Below the pieces are notes generated by a model. The model saw nothing but the letters and a program-made list of their open reading frames with translations. It was not told where the DNA came from and did no database searches. Below, piece by piece: positions 27,698 through 37,539 of a stretch of DNA of 38,532 bases. A program made the translations under genes and the position numbers. This stretch comes from Bryobacterales bacterium (GTDB taxonomy: Bacteria > Acidobacteriota > Terriglobia > Bryobacterales > Bryobacteraceae): assembly GCA_003166875.1 (NCBI GenBank), contig PMUN01000076.1, forward strand, positions 8,711 through 47,242, read 5' to 3'. Each line of letters opens with the position of its first letter. Positions within the stretch are counted from its first letter, which is position 1.

Positions 27698-29686
27698 TTA
27701 CGATACCTGCCAGTACACCGAGTAACGTTTGTCAAAAATACTGTTGAGCGGCTGGAGCGTTACATCCTTGGCCTGATTGGCTGTGCGGAACGTGAGCGGC
27801 TTATCATCGCGCTTGATCCATGACGCGGGATCCGCGCCAGCGGCCCGGAAAGCTGGAACATCCATCGGATGCCGCCGCATCGGAGGCCCTTCAGGACCAA
27901 CGATCATTTCCTTGGTCAACCCCTCCGACCCCAGATCGCCCGCCAATACCAGCGGACCATACAGCACCGCCTGCAACTGAGGATCGTCCGGCATGGCTTG
28001 GATGTGCAGGCGCATGGGTAGATCCGTCTCCACACGATCGCCATTCTTCCAGGTCCGCGAAATCGCGAGATAGCTGCCGGGGCTGGCCGAAGCATCCAGC
28101 GCTTTGCCATTCACGCGTACTGATGCACTGGAACCGAGCCACTCGGGAATTCGCAGGCGCAGGGCCAATTGTACCGGCCGATCCACTTTCACCACCAGCG
28201 TGGTACGCTCGCTTTCCGGGAACTTCGTCTCCTGGCGCAAGCGGAAACCCTTCTCGGCGAAATTCAACTCCGAAGGGATGAACAGGTTCACGAATACTCC
28301 ATCCGCATCGTGCCAGTAAATGCTGTCATTCAGCTTGGAGTATTCTTCCACGCCCGTTCCGGTGCAGCACCAGAAGGATTGGTCTTCGGTGCCGAAGGTC
28401 TTCCAAGCACCCGGCGTGAGCGACAGATAGTATTGTGTTGCGCCGGTCTCGGGATGGATGGTCCCGAGGCGATGGTTGAACAGCGTGCGTTCGTAATAAT
28501 CGAAATAACGCGGGTCGGCAGTCCAGCTATAAAGATGACGCGTCAGTTTCATCATGTTGTACGCGCAGCAGCACTCAGCCGTGTCCACGCTACGTTTGAG
28601 CTCTGCTGCAAGCTGGCGAGGCTGCACTAGCCAACCTTCCCCATTGCTGGTTCCCCCGGTTACGTAGCAGCGCGCGCTAGTGACTTCGTACCAAAAGAAA
28701 TCGGCAACATCGTGGAAACGCAAATCGCCTGAGATTTCGTAGCGCCGTGCCGCACCGATGACTTGCGGGATGTGCGTGTTTACGTGCAGGCCGCGCAGCT
28801 CGTCGCGGCGCAGCGCCAGCGGATTGAAAAAACGTTTCTTGGTGAAGCGGTCGCCCGCCTTGGCCCAGCGATCCTCGCCGGTGGCGGCCGCAAGATTGTA
28901 CAGAACCTCGTTCATGCCGCCGTATTCTGTGTTCAAAATGTCCTGCATGTGCTCTTCGGTTTTGGATGCGGACCATTCGTCGGCCCAGCCCGACATCCCT
29001 TCCAGCACTTGAAGCGCCTGCTTGTTGCCGGCGAACTGGTACATGTCGAACATGCCGGCCATGATTTTGTGGATGGTGTAAAACGGCGCCCACACTTGCT
29101 TGCGGGCGTCCAGGCGGTCAAACCACTCTGTGGGAAACGCGCTCAAGTACCCACCTCCCCACTTCTGCTGAACCTTGGCGAGCTCGGCCACCATGTAGTC
29201 GCCTTTGGCTTTGATCTCCTGATCGCCCGTGGACGCGTACAGCAACGCAGCGGCCGACAGATAGTGACCCGTGAAGTGGCCGCGCAATTCGGCATCCCTT
29301 CCCGCACCGTTCTTCTCCCAGCCACCCAACGGCTGGGCCGAAGAGGGAAGTCCGGAGTTCACGCGAAAGTTGTGAAGCAGGCGGTCCGCCGGCAATCTTT
29401 GCATGTAACCCCGATTCCATTCCATTGCTTCTTGAAATGGCCCGGGCAGGAGCCGCACTTGGGTCATCGGGAAAGGCTGAACCTTGGCAGGCACGTCGCG
29501 GCGCGCGAACTCGATGGTCGCCTGGAACGGCGGAACCTCGGGCGTTGTTCCGTGACGTTGTTCATTGGCTGGCGGCGGTGTCGCAGGAGCAGGAGCCGGA
29601 GTCTGCTGTGCAAGCAAAGGGCTCGCGGCGAAAGCTGCTGCGAAACTTCGACGGCTAAGCGCCCCGCTGTTCTTCGGTTCATTCAT
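27698..29686 (-). CDS. GH127/DUF1680-family beta-L-arabinofuranosidase-like protein
   Basis: 'GWEKNGAGRDAELRGHFTGHYLSAAALLYASTGD', 'GGGYLSAFPTEWFDRL', 'VDTAECCCAYNMMKLTRHLY', 'QSFWCCTGTGVEEYSKLNDSIYW'; Tat-like N-terminus LSRRSFAAAFAASPLL. Confidence 0.9.
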   Translation of the reverse strand: MNEPKNSGALSRRSFAAAFAASPLLAQQTPAPAPATPPPANEQRHGTTPEVPPFQATIEFARRDVPAKVQPFPMTQVRLLPGPFQEAMEWNRGYMQRLPADRLLHNFRVNSGLPSSAQPLGGWEKNGAGRDAELRGHFTGHYLSAAALLYASTGDQEIKAKGDYMVAELAKVQQKWGGGYLSAFPTEWFDRLDARKQVWAPFYTIHKIMAGMFDMYQFAGNKQALQVLEGMSGWADEWSASKTEEHMQDILNTEYGGMNEVLYNLAAATGEDRWAKAGDRFTKKRFFNPLALRRDELRGLHVNTHIPQVIGAARRYEISGDLRFHDVADFFWYEVTSARCYVTGGTSNGEGWLVQPRQLAAELKRSVDTAECCCAYNMMKLTRHLYSWTADPRYFDYYERTLFNHRLGTIHPETGATQYYLSLTPGAWKTFGTEDQSFWCCTGTGVEEYSKLNDSIYWHDADGVFVNLFIPSELNFAEKGFRLRQETKFPESERTTLVVKVDRPVQLALRLRIPEWLGSSASVRVNGKALDASASPGSYLAISRTWKNGDRVETDLPMRLHIQAMPDDPQLQAVLYGPLVLAGDLGSEGLTKEMIVGPEGPPMRRHPMDVPAFRAAGADPASWIKRDDKPLTFRTANQAKDVTLQPLNSIFDKRYSVYWQVS

Positions 29687-29690
29687 GACT

Positions 29691-32123
29691 CTATTTCACC
29701 TTCCATTTTTGAATGCCGGCCGACCAGTTTGGCTGCATGGTTACTTCCAGGCGCAGACCTGTGGTGGCGACGGGCTGGAACGTAATCGTGTTGTAGACGT
29801 CCCTGGCAACGCCGTAAGGATTGAGTGCGGCCACCGGCTTCCAGGCATCTCCGTCTTTGTATAACAGACGCCACGAAGCGGGAACGCGGACCTCACCGCG
29901 GCCAGTGTCGTCGAACCAATAGAGCTGGCACTGGGAGACCGTGGCCGGCTTTTCGAAAGCGTATTCCACCCATTCGGCCGTGCCTTTGGTGGGCCACCAG
30001 TCGAAGTAGGACGATGAATCATTCGACGAAGCTGGTTCCTCGCCGTCGTTAATCGTCCGCGGACTCCTGCGCCTGGCGCCCGACACCGTCACCTGCGCCG
30101 TGGTGGCAAGGGTTGGGTACGGGGCCGGTTTCGCAAAGCCCTCGGTCTCTGGGAACCACACCATCATTTGTCCGCGACCGCGATTCGCCCAGGCGTAATA
30201 GGGGATCGCGGTGAACTCCTGCTCGGTCTTGGTGACCTTTCCTTGCGCATCGTAAGCCAACGCGATCGCCCGGCCTTTTACCACGGTGACCCCGCGCAGT
30301 AGATCGGGTTTGAACTCGGCCAGCAAACGTTCGCTACGTGGCAGCATCAAATTCCGGACCTGTCCTTTGGGATTATCAGGCCACTCCGCAGCGTAAACGA
30401 TGGGACCTCGTTCCAGCGCGACGCGTCCGCGGTCCGCCGCAACGTGATCGTTCGCGATGACGCGCCGGATCGGCATCGGCAGGCTGAGCTGGATGACGTC
30501 GCCTTGCTTCCAGTTGCGAGTGAGCGCGACGTAGCCTTTGTCGAGCTGAATAGGCACCGTTTTGCCGTTGACCTTCAGAACCGCCGCATCCGGGGACTCG
30601 GACTCGAAACGATAAAGGTCGCTCGCCACCGGTTCGTTGCGGGCCCAGCCGGGAATTCTCACATGGATCGTCATCGGAGCCGTCGCGTCCGGATTCACGG
30701 TCATCTTTACCGTACCGTCCCACGGGTAGCGGGTTTCCTCGGTCATCTTCACGGTTCTACCGTTGTCGAGTTTGATTTCGGCTGTGTTGGCAACGTACAG
30801 ATTCACCCACACCGAATCGCCGCGCTGCGCGTAAATGTAGCCGGGCACCGATGCCATGAAGCGCGTGATGTTCCCAGGACAGCAGGCCACGCCGAACCAC
30901 GGGCTGCGCTGGTCCTTGCCCGCAAATCCAGTCGCCTCCAATGGGTTTTGATAAAAGAATGTCGTGCCGTCTAGCGAGACGCCCGAGATCAGGCCATTGT
31001 AGAGCGTTCGCTCCATCACGTCGATGTATTTTGCATCGGCGTGGAGCAGGAACAAACGGTGGTTCCAATAATCGTTGCCTACGGCCGCGCAGGTTTCGTT
31101 GTAGGCAGTGAGATTGGGCAGCTCGTAGTCAGCGCCAAACGCTTCGCCCGCGCCGCGAGCCCCGATCCCTCCGGTGATATGCAGCTTCCGACCCGCCACG
31201 TTCTCCCATATCTTGTCGAGTGCTTGCACATAGGCGGTGTCGCCGGTGAGCGCGGCCACGTCCGCCATTCCCGAGTACATGTATGTGGCGCGCACCGCGT
31301 GCCCGCCGGTCACTGCTTCGGTCTGGTCAACGACTCTCTGCTGTGCCTCGACGTAAGGATTTCCGGCGCCTTTTTCGCTACTCTGGGGACCACGCGAATC
31401 CAACATAAACTTGGCGAGGTTGAGATAACGCGGATCGCCGGTAACGCGGTACAGCTTGGCGAGTCCCATTTCGACGATCTGATGGCCGGGCCAGATTTCC
31501 TGCTTCCCGGGGCCGAAGGTGCGGTCCAGCAGATCCGCAGTGCGGAGGGCGATGTCCAAAAGTGTTCTCTTGCCGGTGGCTTGATAGTGCGCCACGGCCG
31601 CTTCATAGAGATGGCCCAGGTCGTACAACTCGTGGCTGTCCACTCCTTCAAGAATCCAGCGCTGATTGCCGGACCAAGGATGTGGATGCGCCGGATCGAT
31701 GGTGCGTGCAGTGTAGAGATAGCCGTCCTTTTCCTGCGCCGCGCCGATCTTCGCGATCAGGTCGTCGATATACGCTTCAAGCTGTGGATCGGGATGAACA
31801 CTGAGGGTGTAGGAAGCGCCCTCGATTACTTTGTAGACATCGGTGTCGTCGAAAGGGTAGGGCGGATACTTGTGGTTCTCGAATGGTTCGCCCCGAAGCG
31901 CTTTCGCGGCGCGGATAAAATTGTCGACGCGTCCAGTCTCTTCATCCTTTTTGAAGGCGAACGGAATGGTCACCGTGCGATTAATCTCGATGCGCGGCGC
32001 CCAGAATTCGTCGTTCACATGGACCGCCGTGAAGGGGACTGGTTTTACCGGGTAGTCGCGGTTCTGGGCCCACACTCCCTGGCCAACGAACAGCCATGCT
32101 GTCGCTACTGTAACCGCTTTCAT
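29691..32123 (-). CDS. GH127 beta-L-arabinofuranosidase with C-terminal discoidin/F5-8-type-like domain, secreted
   Basis: 'NETCAAVGNDYWNHRLF' and 'FGVACCPGNITRFMAS' match the E-x-C and CC Zn/nucleophile motifs of HypBA1-type GH127; C-terminal 'NDSSSYFDWWPTKGTAEWVEYAFEKPATVSQCQLYWFDDTGRGEVRVPASWRLLYKDGDAWKPV' is discoidin-like. Confidence 0.92.
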   Translation of the reverse strand: MKAVTVATAWLFVGQGVWAQNRDYPVKPVPFTAVHVNDEFWAPRIEINRTVTIPFAFKKDEETGRVDNFIRAAKALRGEPFENHKYPPYPFDDTDVYKVIEGASYTLSVHPDPQLEAYIDDLIAKIGAAQEKDGYLYTARTIDPAHPHPWSGNQRWILEGVDSHELYDLGHLYEAAVAHYQATGKRTLLDIALRTADLLDRTFGPGKQEIWPGHQIVEMGLAKLYRVTGDPRYLNLAKFMLDSRGPQSSEKGAGNPYVEAQQRVVDQTEAVTGGHAVRATYMYSGMADVAALTGDTAYVQALDKIWENVAGRKLHITGGIGARGAGEAFGADYELPNLTAYNETCAAVGNDYWNHRLFLLHADAKYIDVMERTLYNGLISGVSLDGTTFFYQNPLEATGFAGKDQRSPWFGVACCPGNITRFMASVPGYIYAQRGDSVWVNLYVANTAEIKLDNGRTVKMTEETRYPWDGTVKMTVNPDATAPMTIHVRIPGWARNEPVASDLYRFESESPDAAVLKVNGKTVPIQLDKGYVALTRNWKQGDVIQLSLPMPIRRVIANDHVAADRGRVALERGPIVYAAEWPDNPKGQVRNLMLPRSERLLAEFKPDLLRGVTVVKGRAIALAYDAQGKVTKTEQEFTAIPYYAWANRGRGQMMVWFPETEGFAKPAPYPTLATTAQVTVSGARRRSPRTINDGEEPASSNDSSSYFDWWPTKGTAEWVEYAFEKPATVSQCQLYWFDDTGRGEVRVPASWRLLYKDGDAWKPVAALNPYGVARDVYNTITFQPVATTGLRLEVTMQPNWSAGIQKWKVK
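32109..32122. promoter_or_regulatory. Operator-like sequence at the GH127 start codon (TGTAACCGCTTTCA)
   Basis: 12/14 match to TGTAAGCGCTTACA, overlapping the first codons of the GH127 gene. Confidence 0.35.
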
Positions 32124-32145
32124 AAATTCCTATTGTAGTCTGCCG

Positions 32146-32198
32146 CGTAGGGTAAGCCTCCGCTTGCCCGTTCGGACAAGCCGGAGGCTTGTCCTACG
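32146..32198. repeat. Imperfect long hairpin / REP-like element between S9 and GH127 genes
   Basis: CGTAGGGTAAGCCTCCGCTTGCCCGTTCGGACAAGCCGGAGGCTTGTCCTACG; arms GTAGGGTAAGCCTCCGCTTGCCC / GGACAAGCCGGAGGCTTGTCCTAC pair almost throughout. Confidence 0.75.
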
Positions 32199-34520
32199 TC
32201 AAAAGAACGATGCCGCTTCGTCAATTTCGATCGGTTCATTGGCAAGCAACGAAGCTACCAGCTCCGCGATCTTGGAATCCCGGTTCCAATCCGGCGGCTC
32301 AACTCCCAACAGGTGGTGGACGAAGAAATCATATCGCTTGCGGTCTCCGTAGGGTCCACCGTTGCCATGATTCGCCCCGGGGATCACAAGCAGATCGAAT
32401 GTCTTCTTGTTCTTGATGAGGGCGTTGACTACCTGCATGGTAGACGAGGGATCTACATTGGTGTCCATCTCGCCGACAAGCAGCAGCAAGTTGCCTTGCA
32501 GCCGGTAGGCATTCTCGGTATTCGAGCACGCGATGTACTCGGGCCCGAGAGGCCATCCCATCCACTGCTCATTCCACCAGATTTTATCCATGCGATTGTC
32601 GTGACAACCGCAGGACGCGACGCCCGCTTTGTAAAACTCGGGATGAAACAACAAGCCACCCAGAGCGCTCTGCCCGCCTGCGGACGTACCGTAGATGCCC
32701 ACGCGACTGATGTCGTACCAGGGGTATTTGGCTGCCACCGCCTGGTGCCAGAGAATTCGATCGGGGAAACCTGCATCAGCCAGGTCCTTCCACGCCACGT
32801 CGTGGAACGCCTTAGATCGGTTCGAGGTGCCCATGCCGTCGATCTGAACGACGATGAAGCCCAGCTCTGCCAGGGATTGCATTTGGCTATAAGCGCTGAA
32901 GGACTTGGGAACAAAAGAATCCTGCGGGCCGGCGTAGATGTTTTCAATCACCGGATATTTCTTGGAAGGATCGAAGTTGGACGGCTTTACGATCACACCC
33001 CAGATGGCGGTCTTGCCGTCGCGGCCGGCCGCGGTGAAGACTTCAGGCGCACGCCAGCCGGTTTTCGGCAGCCCTTCGATATCTCCACGCTCGATTTCCG
33101 TAACCGCCTCTGGATCATCCAACCTGTGCAGTTCGGATACAGGCGCCGTATCCACGCGCGACCAGGTGTCGACGAAATACTTGCCGTCCTCTGAAAAAGC
33201 TGCTGTGTGATTGCCATCGCCAGGCGTCAGCAGCGTGAGGCCGGAACCATCGAAGTTAATGCGGTAGTAGCTGACGAAATAAGGATCCTTGCCCGCATAC
33301 ATGCCGCTCGCGTGAAACCAGATTTGCCGTTTCTCGTCATCGACATGATCCACGCCGCGGACCACCCAATTGCCTTTCGTGATCTGGTTCTTTACTTTGC
33401 CGGCCGCGCCATCGTACAAGTAAAGGTGATTCCATCCGTCGCGCTCGGACATCCACACGATTTCCTTGCCGTCGGCGGCATCGTGCCGATATTTCTTGCC
33501 GGAATAACAGAAGAACGTCTTGGATTCCTCATTGATGATCGCGCGTGCTTTTCCGGTAGCGGCGTCCACTTCGATGACGCGGTAAGCCTGGTGTCCGCGT
33601 TGGTTGTACTCGAACGTAAACGCGCGGCTGTCCTTCCACCAAACGGGTGGCGAGAGTTCGTAAGGATTCGGAAACAGGCCGTTGTCGATTGCGATCTGCT
33701 TCTTTTCGTCGACCAGAAAAAGCATAGGTTGCTCGAGATCCAGAACATCGCCGGGTTTCGCGTACTCGATGGTTGCGTATTTCGGTTGCAACTGATCGGC
33801 CGGCGAGGATTCGACGTAGTGCACTTCGCGGCGATATCCGGGACGCACACGATAGGCCACCAGCTTCTTGGAATCGGGCGACCACGCGACGGAGATCGAC
33901 GCATAGTAGTTGTCTTCCGAACCATCCAAGCTCAGCATCGTGCCTTCCGTCTTACCCTTGGGCCGGACATAGATGTTGAAGTTTTTGATCAGGGCTTCCG
34001 AGTTCCCATCTGGTGAAGCCACTGGGCGATTCTCTTCCTGCACCACTTGCGCCCGATTCCGAAAAGGCTCACCCGCGCGGCGTCCCAGCGTGCCAGCTTT
34101 TTCGCAAGCGTATTCCGCAAGCGAGCACTTCCACCTGAATTCAGCCGCTACGACTTCGATGAAATGCTCGTGATCCACGAATCTGATGGTGGAAAAGGGC
34201 AGCGTGACGGAGGTGAAGCTGGCTCCGGCAGCTTTGGAAAGCGACGCCGCTAGTTTCTCATGGTCGAAGGCGGGAGATTTCGCGTTGGTACCCGCATCCA
34301 CCATCACAAAGGCGTGCCCGCCTGGCACGGACTTCCGGTACCAAAACCGGTTGCCCTCCAACCAAGTCGTTTTCTCGGGGATGTTCAGCGCTGCCGCCTC
34401 ATACTTGGCTCGAAGCCCGGCCGCGCGTTGGTAATCGGCCAGCGTTCCTTGCGCGTGGGTGTCTCGCGGCAGGGATAAAGTGAGGACCACTGTTGTCAAA
34501 AGCAGTAGCGTGTAATTCAT
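32199..34520 (-). CDS. S9-family (DPP-IV/prolyl oligopeptidase-like) serine hydrolase, secreted
   Basis: ATG at 34520 with SD GGAGG ([24 protein letters not shown]). DPP-IV-like propeller '[46 protein letters not shown]'; '[37 protein letters not shown]', '[24 protein letters not shown]', '[10 protein letters not shown]' provide Ser/Asp/His. Confidence 0.9.
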   Translation of the reverse strand: MNYTLLLLTTVVLTLSLPRDTHAQGTLADYQRAAGLRAKYEAAALNIPEKTTWLEGNRFWYRKSVPGGHAFVMVDAGTNAKSPAFDHEKLAASLSKAAGASFTSVTLPFSTIRFVDHEHFIEVVAAEFRWKCSLAEYACEKAGTLGRRAGEPFRNRAQVVQEENRPVASPDGNSEALIKNFNIYVRPKGKTEGTMLSLDGSEDNYYASISVAWSPDSKKLVAYRVRPGYRREVHYVESSPADQLQPKYATIEYAKPGDVLDLEQPMLFLVDEKKQIAIDNGLFPNPYELSPPVWWKDSRAFTFEYNQRGHQAYRVIEVDAATGKARAIINEESKTFFCYSGKKYRHDAADGKEIVWMSERDGWNHLYLYDGAAGKVKNQITKGNWVVRGVDHVDDEKRQIWFHASGMYAGKDPYFVSYYRINFDGSGLTLLTPGDGNHTAAFSEDGKYFVDTWSRVDTAPVSELHRLDDPEAVTEIERGDIEGLPKTGWRAPEVFTAAGRDGKTAIWGVIVKPSNFDPSKKYPVIENIYAGPQDSFVPKSFSAYSQMQSLAELGFIVVQIDGMGTSNRSKAFHDVAWKDLADAGFPDRILWHQAVAAKYPWYDISRVGIYGTSAGGQSALGGLLFHPEFYKAGVASCGCHDNRMDKIWWNEQWMGWPLGPEYIACSNTENAYRLQGNLLLLVGEMDTNVDPSSTMQVVNALIKNKKTFDLLVIPGANHGNGGPYGDRKRYDFFVHHLLGVEPPDWNRDSKIAELVASLLANEPIEIDEAASFF

Positions 34521-34569
34521 GCAGCCTCCTTTATGTCCCCTTGCTGACGCGCGGGGCTCCAAATAGCGA

Positions 34570-36300
34570 TCACCACTCCAGTTCCAGCAAGGATACAGCT
34601 TCCCGCGGCAATTCGAAATTGATGTCGACGGCTCCGCCGGTGCTGCGCAACCAACTCGGTGATTCGAGCAGCGTCAACTGGCCGGCAGCTTCCAGTTCCG
34701 CGTATTGCTTGGGCGTTGGCATTTGGGGCGACCCCATTCGCTTCCAGGTTGTGAATGCATTGCTGTGGCCGCTGTCGATGCGATAGTGACGGAGCAGCAC
34801 AGGCGTCGTTCCCACAGGCAACCCTGCAACGTGGAGCTTCACGGAAGACGGTGGGGCTTCGACGTCATCATCGTGGTAATTCCAAACCAACACCGCGGCA
34901 CGGGATTGCGCCTTGCTCGCAAGAGCGTTGATATCCGGCTCTGATCTAACCCCTGCCTCTAAGACACGCCCGGTATTCACGGCTCCATCACTCGATGCTT
35001 CCACGCGTTCTCCCGTCATCAGGCCGAGCATCCGGAACAAATTCATCACCGGCTTCGAGACACCATTGGTCGCGAGCGTTCGGAAGCCTTCGAACCAAGG
35101 CTGATCTTCAAATTCGAAGGCCCAGGTGACAGTTCCGGCCAAGCGCACCTTGTGGAGCGCGGCGAGTTCGAGCGTGTGGTGGAACATCGCCGCCGTGTAG
35201 CTCGAATACAGAGGCCCGTTGCGATAGGCATTTTGCGGATTGGTTTTGGCCGAGCAGGCGGCGCAGCCCTCGGGATCGGACTCGCCGATAATGATTGGTT
35301 TGTCTCGCAACTCAGGGAAACTAGCGACGATCTCAAAACCACTCGAAATATTTCGGGCCTGACTGCGAATGCCCATCTCAACGTACCCATCCAGCATGCG
35401 CGGATTGCCTTTGGCGTGAAACCCGACGTAATCGAGAGGCGATCCCGTCTTTCCGGTCGCTAGATTCTTTCCGTGCAGCGCGTGTTCCAGAAAACCGCGC
35501 AGGAAATTGGCCGCCTGCGGAGATGCCGGCCCAGTGCAATGCGGTCCGCCGATGCGCGCCGTGGGTAGGGCGCGCTTCACGGCGTCGGCGGCGAAGTCAT
35601 AAAGCTTGTAATATTCCTGGGGAGTTCCTTGCCAGTAACCGATGTCCGGCTCGTTCCACACTTCCCAATACCAGCTCTCTACTTCCCGCGCGCCATATCG
35701 TTCCGCGCAATGACGCGCCCATTGATAAACCAGCTCCGCCCAGGCGTGATAATCTTTCGGCGGGTAGGCCCAGCCACTCCACAACGAGCCGACGGGGAAG
35801 GTGTGCCGGTAAGGCTGGGGATGCGTGGACAATGCCTCCGGCATGAAACCAATCTCCACCAGCGGCTTCACGCCGGTTTGCTGATAGGAGTCAAAGATCC
35901 GGTCAAGTATGCTCCAGTCATAGACAGGATGCCCGGCGGCATCTTCGGTATATGCATTGGTAGATCCCCACTTCAAGGAGGCTGCGCCATCGCCGGATGT
36001 AAGCAAATTGTGAGTGCGGATGTAAACGGGCGAAGGGCTGGCCGCTGACAGCGCTCGGAGTAGCTTGCGGCCGTTCTTCGCATAGGTATAGTTTGGCTCG
36101 TCGTAGCCGAAGAAGGTCCAGGCTGGGTTCCATGTCCCGCGCGAGACCGCCAGGTCGACAACAATCGAAACCGGTTGCTGCCCGAACAGAGACACTCCCC
36201 CGGCGAGCAAAGCTACGAGATAGGTCGTCGTGAGCAAGCGCTTACAAATTCTCTCTGATGTGATGGTTCCTGTCAATGGGCCCCTGGAAAACTGCTGCAC
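34570..36300 (-). CDS. GH39-like glycoside hydrolase, secreted
   Basis: '[43 protein letters not shown]' (acid/base E) and '[40 protein letters not shown]' (nucleophile E). Track start is GTG at 36300; TTG at 36237 would give the tidier signal peptide [20 protein letters not shown]. Confidence 0.85.
   Translation of the reverse strand: MQQFSRGPLTGTITSERICKRLLTTTYLVALLAGGVSLFGQQPVSIVVDLAVSRGTWNPAWTFFGYDEPNYTYAKNGRKLLRALSAASPSPVYIRTHNLLTSGDGAASLKWGSTNAYTEDAAGHPVYDWSILDRIFDSYQQTGVKPLVEIGFMPEALSTHPQPYRHTFPVGSLWSGWAYPPKDYHAWAELVYQWARHCAERYGAREVESWYWEVWNEPDIGYWQGTPQEYYKLYDFAADAVKRALPTARIGGPHCTGPASPQAANFLRGFLEHALHGKNLATGKTGSPLDYVGFHAKGNPRMLDGYVEMGIRSQARNISSGFEIVASFPELRDKPIIIGESDPEGCAACSAKTNPQNAYRNGPLYSSYTAAMFHHTLELAALHKVRLAGTVTWAFEFEDQPWFEGFRTLATNGVSKPVMNLFRMLGLMTGERVEASSDGAVNTGRVLEAGVRSEPDINALASKAQSRAAVLVWNYHDDDVEAPPSSVKLHVAGLPVGTTPVLLRHYRIDSGHSNAFTTWKRMGSPQMPTPKQYAELEAAGQLTLLESPSWLRSTGGAVDINFELPREAVSLLELEW
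36233..36246. promoter_or_regulatory. Candidate LacI-family operator (AGCAAGCGCTTACA) at GH39 start
   Basis: 12/14 match; 88 bp centre-to-centre from the site at 36321-36334 in the divergent region. Confidence 0.7.
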
Positions 36301-36320
36301 GCTCTGCTACGCTAGAACAC

Positions 36321-36334
36321 TGTAAGCGATTACT
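36321..36334. promoter_or_regulatory. Candidate LacI-family operator (TGTAAGCGATTACT) upstream of FAD oxidoreductase
   Basis: 12/14 match; reverse complement AGTAATCGCTTACA is near-identical to the GH31 site. Confidence 0.75.
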
Positions 36335-36368
36335 TTGCACCTCTCTTCAAGTTTCGTACCTTAAATTC

Positions 36369-37529
36369 ATGACCACGGCAGATGTAGTGATTGTCGGCGG
36401 CGGTATCGTCGGAGCCAGCATCGCCTATCAACTTACCAAGGCTGGCTGCCGCAACGTCCTGATCCTGGAACGCGAAGCTCACCAGGGCAAAGGCTCGACG
36501 GGCAAAAGCATGGGCGGCGTGCGAGCCCAGTTCTCTACCGACGTCAGTATTCAGATGTCGCTTTACTCTATTCCTTTTTTCCGTGACTTCGAAGACGCGC
36601 TGGGCCATCCGTCCGGTTACTGCGCCCAGGGCTATTTGTTCGTTGCGGCCAGCTCTACACACCTCAATTATCTGCGCGCCAATCACGCGCGGCAGGCCGC
36701 GATGGGTCTCACCACGGCGCGACTTCTCGATCCTGAGGACGTAACGCGGATGGTGCCGCAGTTGCGCTCGGACGACATCGTAGGAGGCAGCTTCTGCTCC
36801 ACAGACGGGTTTGTGGATCCGTACAGCATCATGACCGGATTCACGCTGCGCGCCATCGATCAGGGCGCCCGGTTGGAGCGCGATGTCACCGTAACCGGCA
36901 TCCAAAAGGACGTGCGAGGGATCACCGCTGTGGAGACGTCTCAAGGTGGTCCAGTGGCGACGCGGATCGTAGTGAATGCCGCCGGAGCTTGGGCGTCCCA
37001 GATAGCTGGCATGGCCGGACTGGATCTTCCGGTTGAGCCGCTGCGGCGGATGCTGGTTCCCACCGAGCCCTTCGACAAAATCGCCCATAGCGCGCCCATG
37101 ATCATCGACATGTCCACCGGCTTCCACTTTCGTCCGGAAAGTTTGGGGCTGTTGCTGGCCTGGAACGATCCTGAGGAGACACCCGGATTCAAGACTAACT
37201 TCGATCGAGCGTTCGTAGAGAAAATCTTGACGCACGCGGTAAGCCGCGTACCAGTGCTCGAAGAGGTGGAGGTGAATCCATCACGAGCCTGGGCCGGGCT
37301 GTATGAGATGACGCCCGACCATCATCCCATCCTGGGCGAAGCGCCGGGCATCGCTGGATTTTACTGCGCCAACGGATTCAGCGGGCACGGAGTGATGCAT
37401 TCGCCCGCCACTGGGAAAATCCTGGCGGACCTGATCCTGAAGGGCTCGACGGAGCTGATTGACGCGCGGCTCTTGAATTATTCGCGCTTCGCGGAAGGGC
37501 GCCTGATCGAAGAAACCGCTGTCCTATAG
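36369..37529 (+). CDS. FAD-dependent oxidoreductase, DAO / sarcosine oxidase beta / proline dehydrogenase-like
   Basis: ATG at 36369 (MTTADVVIVGGGIVGASIAYQLTKAGCRNVLILER: GxGxxG Rossmann); 'GSTGKSMGGVRAQFSTDVSIQMSL', 'GAWASQIAGMAGLDLPVEPLRRML', 'WAGLYEMTPDHHPILGEAPGIAGFYCANGFSGHGVMHSPATGKILADLI'. Confidence 0.9.
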   Translation: MTTADVVIVGGGIVGASIAYQLTKAGCRNVLILEREAHQGKGSTGKSMGGVRAQFSTDVSIQMSLYSIPFFRDFEDALGHPSGYCAQGYLFVAASSTHLNYLRANHARQAAMGLTTARLLDPEDVTRMVPQLRSDDIVGGSFCSTDGFVDPYSIMTGFTLRAIDQGARLERDVTVTGIQKDVRGITAVETSQGGPVATRIVVNAAGAWASQIAGMAGLDLPVEPLRRMLVPTEPFDKIAHSAPMIIDMSTGFHFRPESLGLLLAWNDPEETPGFKTNFDRAFVEKILTHAVSRVPVLEEVEVNPSRAWAGLYEMTPDHHPILGEAPGIAGFYCANGFSGHGVMHSPATGKILADLILKGSTELIDARLLNYSRFAEGRLIEETAVL

Positions 37530-37539
37530 GAGAAATCGA

